NCBI GenBank assembly: GCA_049999725.1
Contig: JBNGIS010017854.1
Location: forward strand, 1 to 35,425
DNA length: 35,425 nucleotides
Origin: Haplomitrium mnioides
Taxonomy: Eukaryota; Marchantiophyta; Haplomitriopsida; Calobryales
Direction of reading: 5' to 3'
The notes under the pieces are model-generated. The model was given only the letters and a program-made list of their open reading frames with translations, was not told where the DNA came from and made no database searches. Position numbers and translations under genes: made by a program. Positions 31,266 to 35,425 of the stretch are shown here, in pieces. The stretch's first letter is position 1. Each line of letters starts with the position of its first letter.

Positions 31266-31544
31266 TTGGTAGTCACAAACATTATTGTTTGTGAGTTGGT
31301 ATTGAAAAACATCAATTTTACGTTTGTGATCTTTTTTTCGCAAAGAAAATCGTTTTTAGAAATACAAATTGAGTGTTTTACATTAAGATTATATTTTAAA
31401 AATTTCCTTACAATAAACACCCATAATAAAAACCATTTTAGTTATTGAAATGTTTTATTAAAACCTCACACTATTGTGAATACACTAAATTCACCAAAAA
31501 TAAAAATAAAAACATGTATCTTTTTTTGAAAAAAATTTATATGC

Positions 31545-31990
31545 AAATGTGGATGTCTACTTGCGTAGGGACTTTGAACTAGACTATGAGCATCATAGCT
31601 ATTAAATCCTAAGCAAGTAGAGACTCCAAACTAGAACCTTAAAGCCTATACATGCATAGACTCCGAACGAGAATCCTAAAGCCTATGCGTGCATAGACTC
31701 TGAACGAGAACAATAAGGCTAGGCACGTGTAGACTCTAAATAGAAACCCCAAAGCCTAGGCATGCCTAGACTCTAAACAAGAACCCTAAAGCATATGTGC
31801 ACATAAACACTAAACGAGAACTCTAAAGCTTATGCGTGCAAGGACTCTAAACAAGAACCTTAAAGCTTATACGTGCATAGACTCCAAACAAGAACTATAA
31901 GGCTTATGTACGCATAGACTCTAAAAAAGAACCCTAAAGCCTAGACAACCAGAGATTTCTAAAGCTCATGTGCGCATGGACTCCAACCAT
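31545..31990. repeat. T4 subterminal array, about ten 37-bp units
   Basis: Regular units AAAGCCTATGCGTGCATAGA, then CTCCGAACGAGAATCC. This is the reverse complement of the T1 right-arm array and the most regular of the three. Confidence 0.85.
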
Positions 31991-32176
31991 TGTGCACAAG
32001 GACTCCAAACAATTCTTATACTAGCAATTAACTCCAAACCATTCTTATGCGCACCAAATTGAATCGTGATGAAAAGGCTTAAAATATATTGGGAGTACAA
32101 CAAGTTGAAACTTTAGCAAATAAAACTTTATAAACAAAAATAATTTATTAATAAAACAATTTGTTCAAACAGATGC

Positions 32177-35112
32177 TCAAGTTTTATCCTCTTTGGGAGG
32201 AATTGTCTCATCTAAATCCAATAGCTGAGCATCTACAGTCGCTAGAGAGTCCTATCGAGACTTTCCAGTCCTGGATTTGGCAATAGAATCACCAGTAGCA
32301 CCTGCAGCACTAGGAGGAACAGGTTCCATATGGTATGCATAGACAATATGTGACTCTGTCACATCGTATAGTAAGGAAGCCATCATCAAAACTCTCTGAG
32401 GAATGTAGATAGAGTGACGTCTATCATATTCCACCGCGATGCAGTTTTGCATCAGCTTTAAAGCACACACAAGGCTTGTGCCAGACCTAGAGAAAAGATC
32501 TAAGATCCAATCCTGCTCTGTTGACAAATGGTCAATGAAAATTTTCTGAAGAGCCTGCAGCTTTTGATAAACATTGACATGAGCATCATCTCCTAGATGT
32601 TTAAGTTTCGCCAAAACCGCAAGACAACTAAAAACACTACGCATTATTTGCCAAGGTAGACTAGTTGTAGGAGTAGACTGCAAATTAAAAAGCCTCATGC
32701 TCCTCTTTCCTTCTTTTGTCCAGTAGCTCACAGTCCAATACTCGTGGGTATGTGCGATTTTAGGACCACCAAAATGATGAATGTTGCTTTTGTTCCTATA
32801 AAAAGAAAAACAAACAAATCAAACATTGTAAACAAAGTGCAAGAAAAGTAAAAAAGAGAAACTAAAAACTAAAAGATCAAAGAAGAACTTACTAGATGTC
32901 ATGGTCGACTGCACAATTTGCAAACTTCTAAAAGGGTTCAACGATGCCAAATTGTTGCGATGAATGCATAATTACAAAAGACCAAAAATCCGATGTTGTG
33001 ATTGCTGCAAAAGATGAAACCATGTCAAAAATGTTATCTTTGGAAAAAGGTTCAGAATTGTAATGCTTACATTTCTTAAGGTTGTAACCATAAAGAATAT
33101 CCACAATTGCCAAAGTGAAAAACCTAGGTTTCACAAAGCCCCTTCAACTAACGAGCATTGGCAACCCCGTAGACTTGGTAAAATGCCACGTTGAGACCAT
33201 CGACATAGGACAATAAGTCCTTGTCCTCATCTCTCACAACTCCATTAGTTGGAAGAGATGCAGCACCAATTTGCTGCCTTGATTTACACTCTCTAGCTTT
33301 TTGACAATGAAGAAGAAAAGCTGGAGGATAGGAAGCGAGTGTAGCAGCCTGGTTCTAATCTTATAGGGATTCTCTGACCCCTGATCTTTTTTGGCTTTTG
33401 GCAGCTACTGTCAATTTTTTTGCTAATTGACATTTGAACGTTTTGTCCTCCTTCACACAACAAAAACAGAAAACAATATGAGGAGACAAAAAACAAATTA
33501 AAGACTAGAGAGGGACATTGAATTCCATGCTCGCATGGACAATGAAGTCAAGGCACCTAACGACTTCAAAGTTTAGACAGGCTGGGACTTTGATGTCAAG
33601 GAAAGCTTGGACTTCAAAGTCCTTGCTTGTCCATGTGCGTGTGGGCTATCAATTCCTAGCACGCTAGGAGGTTTGGACTTTGTTGTCCATACGCATATGA
33701 ACTTCTTAGTCCATGCCGCTTGGAATTCTTACTCCATAGACGCATGGACCTTCTAGGCAGGTGCACTTGGACTCTAAGGTCTAAGAGGGGAAGCACTGCG
33801 CAGTCCATGTGTGCATGGATTGTAAAGTCCAATTGCGCAAGGACTCCAAAGTCCATGCGTGCATGGACTGTGAAGTCCAAGCGCACTTGGACTATGAAGT
33901 AAAGCCGCGAAGAGACTAAGAAGTCTATGCACGCATGGACTTCACAGCCTTTGCACGAAAAGACTCACAACTTATTTTATCAAAACCGAAGACAACTTAA
34001 AGTAAATTCACTCCAACTCCAAAGAAATGAATGTATTGTAAAAAGAAGAACTTACCAAAAGCTTCTTGAAGCTTGAATAGAAAACAACCATCTTGGACTC
34101 CTCAGTGTGAAGAGGGTACTCCTCTTTTGCTTCCTCCTAGCTACTGTAGTAAACTTTTGAACAAAAACATTTTACCATAACTGCCAAAACTTTCTATCTC
34201 TCTACCTCTTGAGACATTTCATCCATTGAAAGCTCTCTGGCTTCCACCCACTTCAAAACTAAAATTTTAACTTCATCAAGAAGACCCTGAAAGGACCTCC
34301 AAGGTGTCCACTTCATATCCTCCATTCTAAGAGATCCCTTGGTCTTCGGCTTTTGGCCCTTAATGATATTCTTCTCCCACATCAAAATATGCTTTGTTGT
34401 AGATCGCAGAGCTCACCACTTCTGAATGCCAATTGGAACTAGTTATCCTTAGAAGTGATTGTCTTCTCAATTAATGACTTGGGCATAATCTCCAAAGTTT
34501 CCAACACCAATTCTCTTTTCAATTTTTGAGATGACACCATCCCACTCTCCACAAATATTTGATGTCAATATTTGACCTTTTGAATAGAGGTCATTTCCAG
34601 CTTGTACCTCTGGACGTAATTGTCATCAATTGCAAAAATACGAGCCTCTATTGGTGTAAGACCCACATACACATACCAGTTGCAGAGCGATAATGCCAGA
34701 TTTTTTGCTCCATATTTTGTGATCAATAGCTGCCTTGTTGCAATACTGTGATTGCCTCCTGCATTCTTGTAGCGATACTTGTCAGGATTCCAAATATCAA
34801 ACTCTAACTTGTCCTTTAACCCACACTTCGGGTCAACAACAACAATGAAAAACTACGTGCATACTTGTTTGTGAGCATTCTCTGCGCTAGAAGCTCAACA
34901 AAGTCTTCAATCAACCCTCTAATCTGGAAAGGTCTCCAGCTGTCCATTCCATATTTCTGCAGATTCAAATTCTCCAGCCTAATGGTGATTGTTTCTTCAT
35001 GGACTCTACATCGCTGGATTGCATACTCTCTTATTTTGTTTTTGTCTTCTTCAGACAATGTCTGAGGGTCCACTTGCTCCTTTTCCTAGAAAGTTCGCAA
35101 CCCCTTGTGAGA
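32177..35112 (-). pseudogene. M3: methyltransferase gene of T4, 5' cut
   Basis: Minus strand: exon 2 (35112-34056, 5' part lost to T5), exon 3 (33450-32894), exon 4 (32795-32177), with splice sites GTAAG and TATAG at the same places as M1. Exon 2 has IQRCRVHEETITIRL and DFVELLAQRML. Exon 3 has the catalytic motif as DILYGYN (33101-33090 for D-I-L-Y). Exon 4 has WILDLFSRSGTSLVCALK, LMQNCIAVEYDRRHSIYI and IPQRV. The cofactor loop is almost canonical (R for the first Gly of G-S-G-T). It keeps TGG where M1 has TAG at 24003 and 26163, but has its own stops, such as TAG in the C-terminal SR-stop-DSL. Confidence 0.7.
33525..33960. repeat. Palindrome array in M3 intron 2
   Basis: Counterpart of the T1 array at 24960-25380, with cores such as AGTCCATGCGTGCATGGACT (near 33850) mixed with half-sites GTCCAAGCGCACTTGGAC. 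Irregular spacing of 30-40 bp. Confidence 0.8.
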
Positions 35113-35425
35113 AACATCCACTACTTTGAACCAAGAACATGCTACTCAAAACAAGAACTTTTTTTTTTGGGAAAAATTATGATTTTTCATATAAAAAACA
35201 TTAAAAACAAGGTTAATTTTTAAAAGCAAAAAGTACATGAGTTTTTTGGGTTTGTTTTTGGTCGTTTCAGCAAGCATAATAGAGCCAAAGTCAGTTTTGT
35301 TATGCAAAATCAATCAATGTTGCTAGTTTCTATGAAAACATTGGAAAACTCGAATTTGTTTAAAATCACAAAAACTACGGTAATTTTCATCAAAAAATTG
35401 CATTTATCATTGATTATAATTCTAA
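35113..35425 (+). mobile_element. T5: left end of another transposon copy
   Basis: Begins AACATCCACTACTTTGAACC inside exon 2 of M3 and continues with the T-rich run and GATTTTTCATATAAAAAACA exactly as the T1 left arm (16502-16810) does. It runs off the window, so the D gene would follow. The bases before it are GAGA. Confidence 0.8.

Larger units (their letters stand above)
31218..35112 (-). mobile_element. T4: partial transposon, M-gene half, reversed
   Basis: Left boundary AACAATCGCTACTTTGAACC at 31218, inside M4. Right arm in reverse (31218-32176), then gene M3 (32177-35112), cut at 35113 by T5. Arm and gene are colinear with 27645 back to about 23900 of T1. The bases before the end are AGGA; the matching duplication is outside the window. 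Confidence 0.8.

Noticed and set aside
1-35425. Search for cellular genes, tRNA or rRNA
   Set aside because: Nothing recognisable on either strand; every domain found belongs to a mobile element.

Overview
Plant-like nuclear DNA made almost entirely of nested, decayed mobile elements. I find no cellular housekeeping gene, tRNA or rRNA. The window is AT-rich and intron-bearing, with TATA boxes and Ty3/gypsy-type retroelements. Many in-frame stops look like CHG-context C-to-T decay, which suggests a large, heavily methylated land-plant genome. Fern, lycophyte, bryophyte and gymnosperm all remain possible; the species cannot be fixed from sequence alone.

The main discovery is a family of large two-gene DNA transposons, here called T. 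The one complete copy, T1 (16502-27645, 11.1 kb), has imperfect terminal inverted repeats and a 4-bp target duplication TATG. It carries two divergent genes. The minus-strand gene D encodes a DUF7869-type protein, the likely transposase. The plus-strand gene M has four exons and ends in what looks like an amino-methyltransferase (N4-cytosine or N6-adenine DNA methylase) of the D-I-P-Y then F-x-G-S-G-T order. The arms and introns are packed with CpG-rich palindromes around CCATGCGCGCATGG.

Six T copies are visible. T0 (1-2126, reversed) is partial. T2 is split into 10866-11798, 14286-16497 and 27646-29849. T1 sits inside intron 1 of the T2 methyltransferase gene. T3 (29850-31217, reversed) starts just past the T2 M stop. 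T4 (31218-35112, reversed) interrupts T3, and T5 (35113 to the window end) interrupts T4. An LTR retroelement with a long LTR (11799-14285, minus) sits in the T2 left arm and contains the assembly gap.

Between T0 and T2 lie two Ty3/gypsy-like copies in opposite orientation: G1 (about 3115-7424, plus) and G2 (about 8150-10865, minus). They carry remains of gag with a zinc knuckle, an aspartic protease, a C5-cytosine DNA methyltransferase and, in G1, an integrase C-terminus followed by a PHD finger. Reverse transcriptase is missing from both. Two unrelated mobile-element families in one window therefore each carry a DNA methyltransferase of a different chemistry. All copies are broken; intact relatives should be sought elsewhere in the genome.
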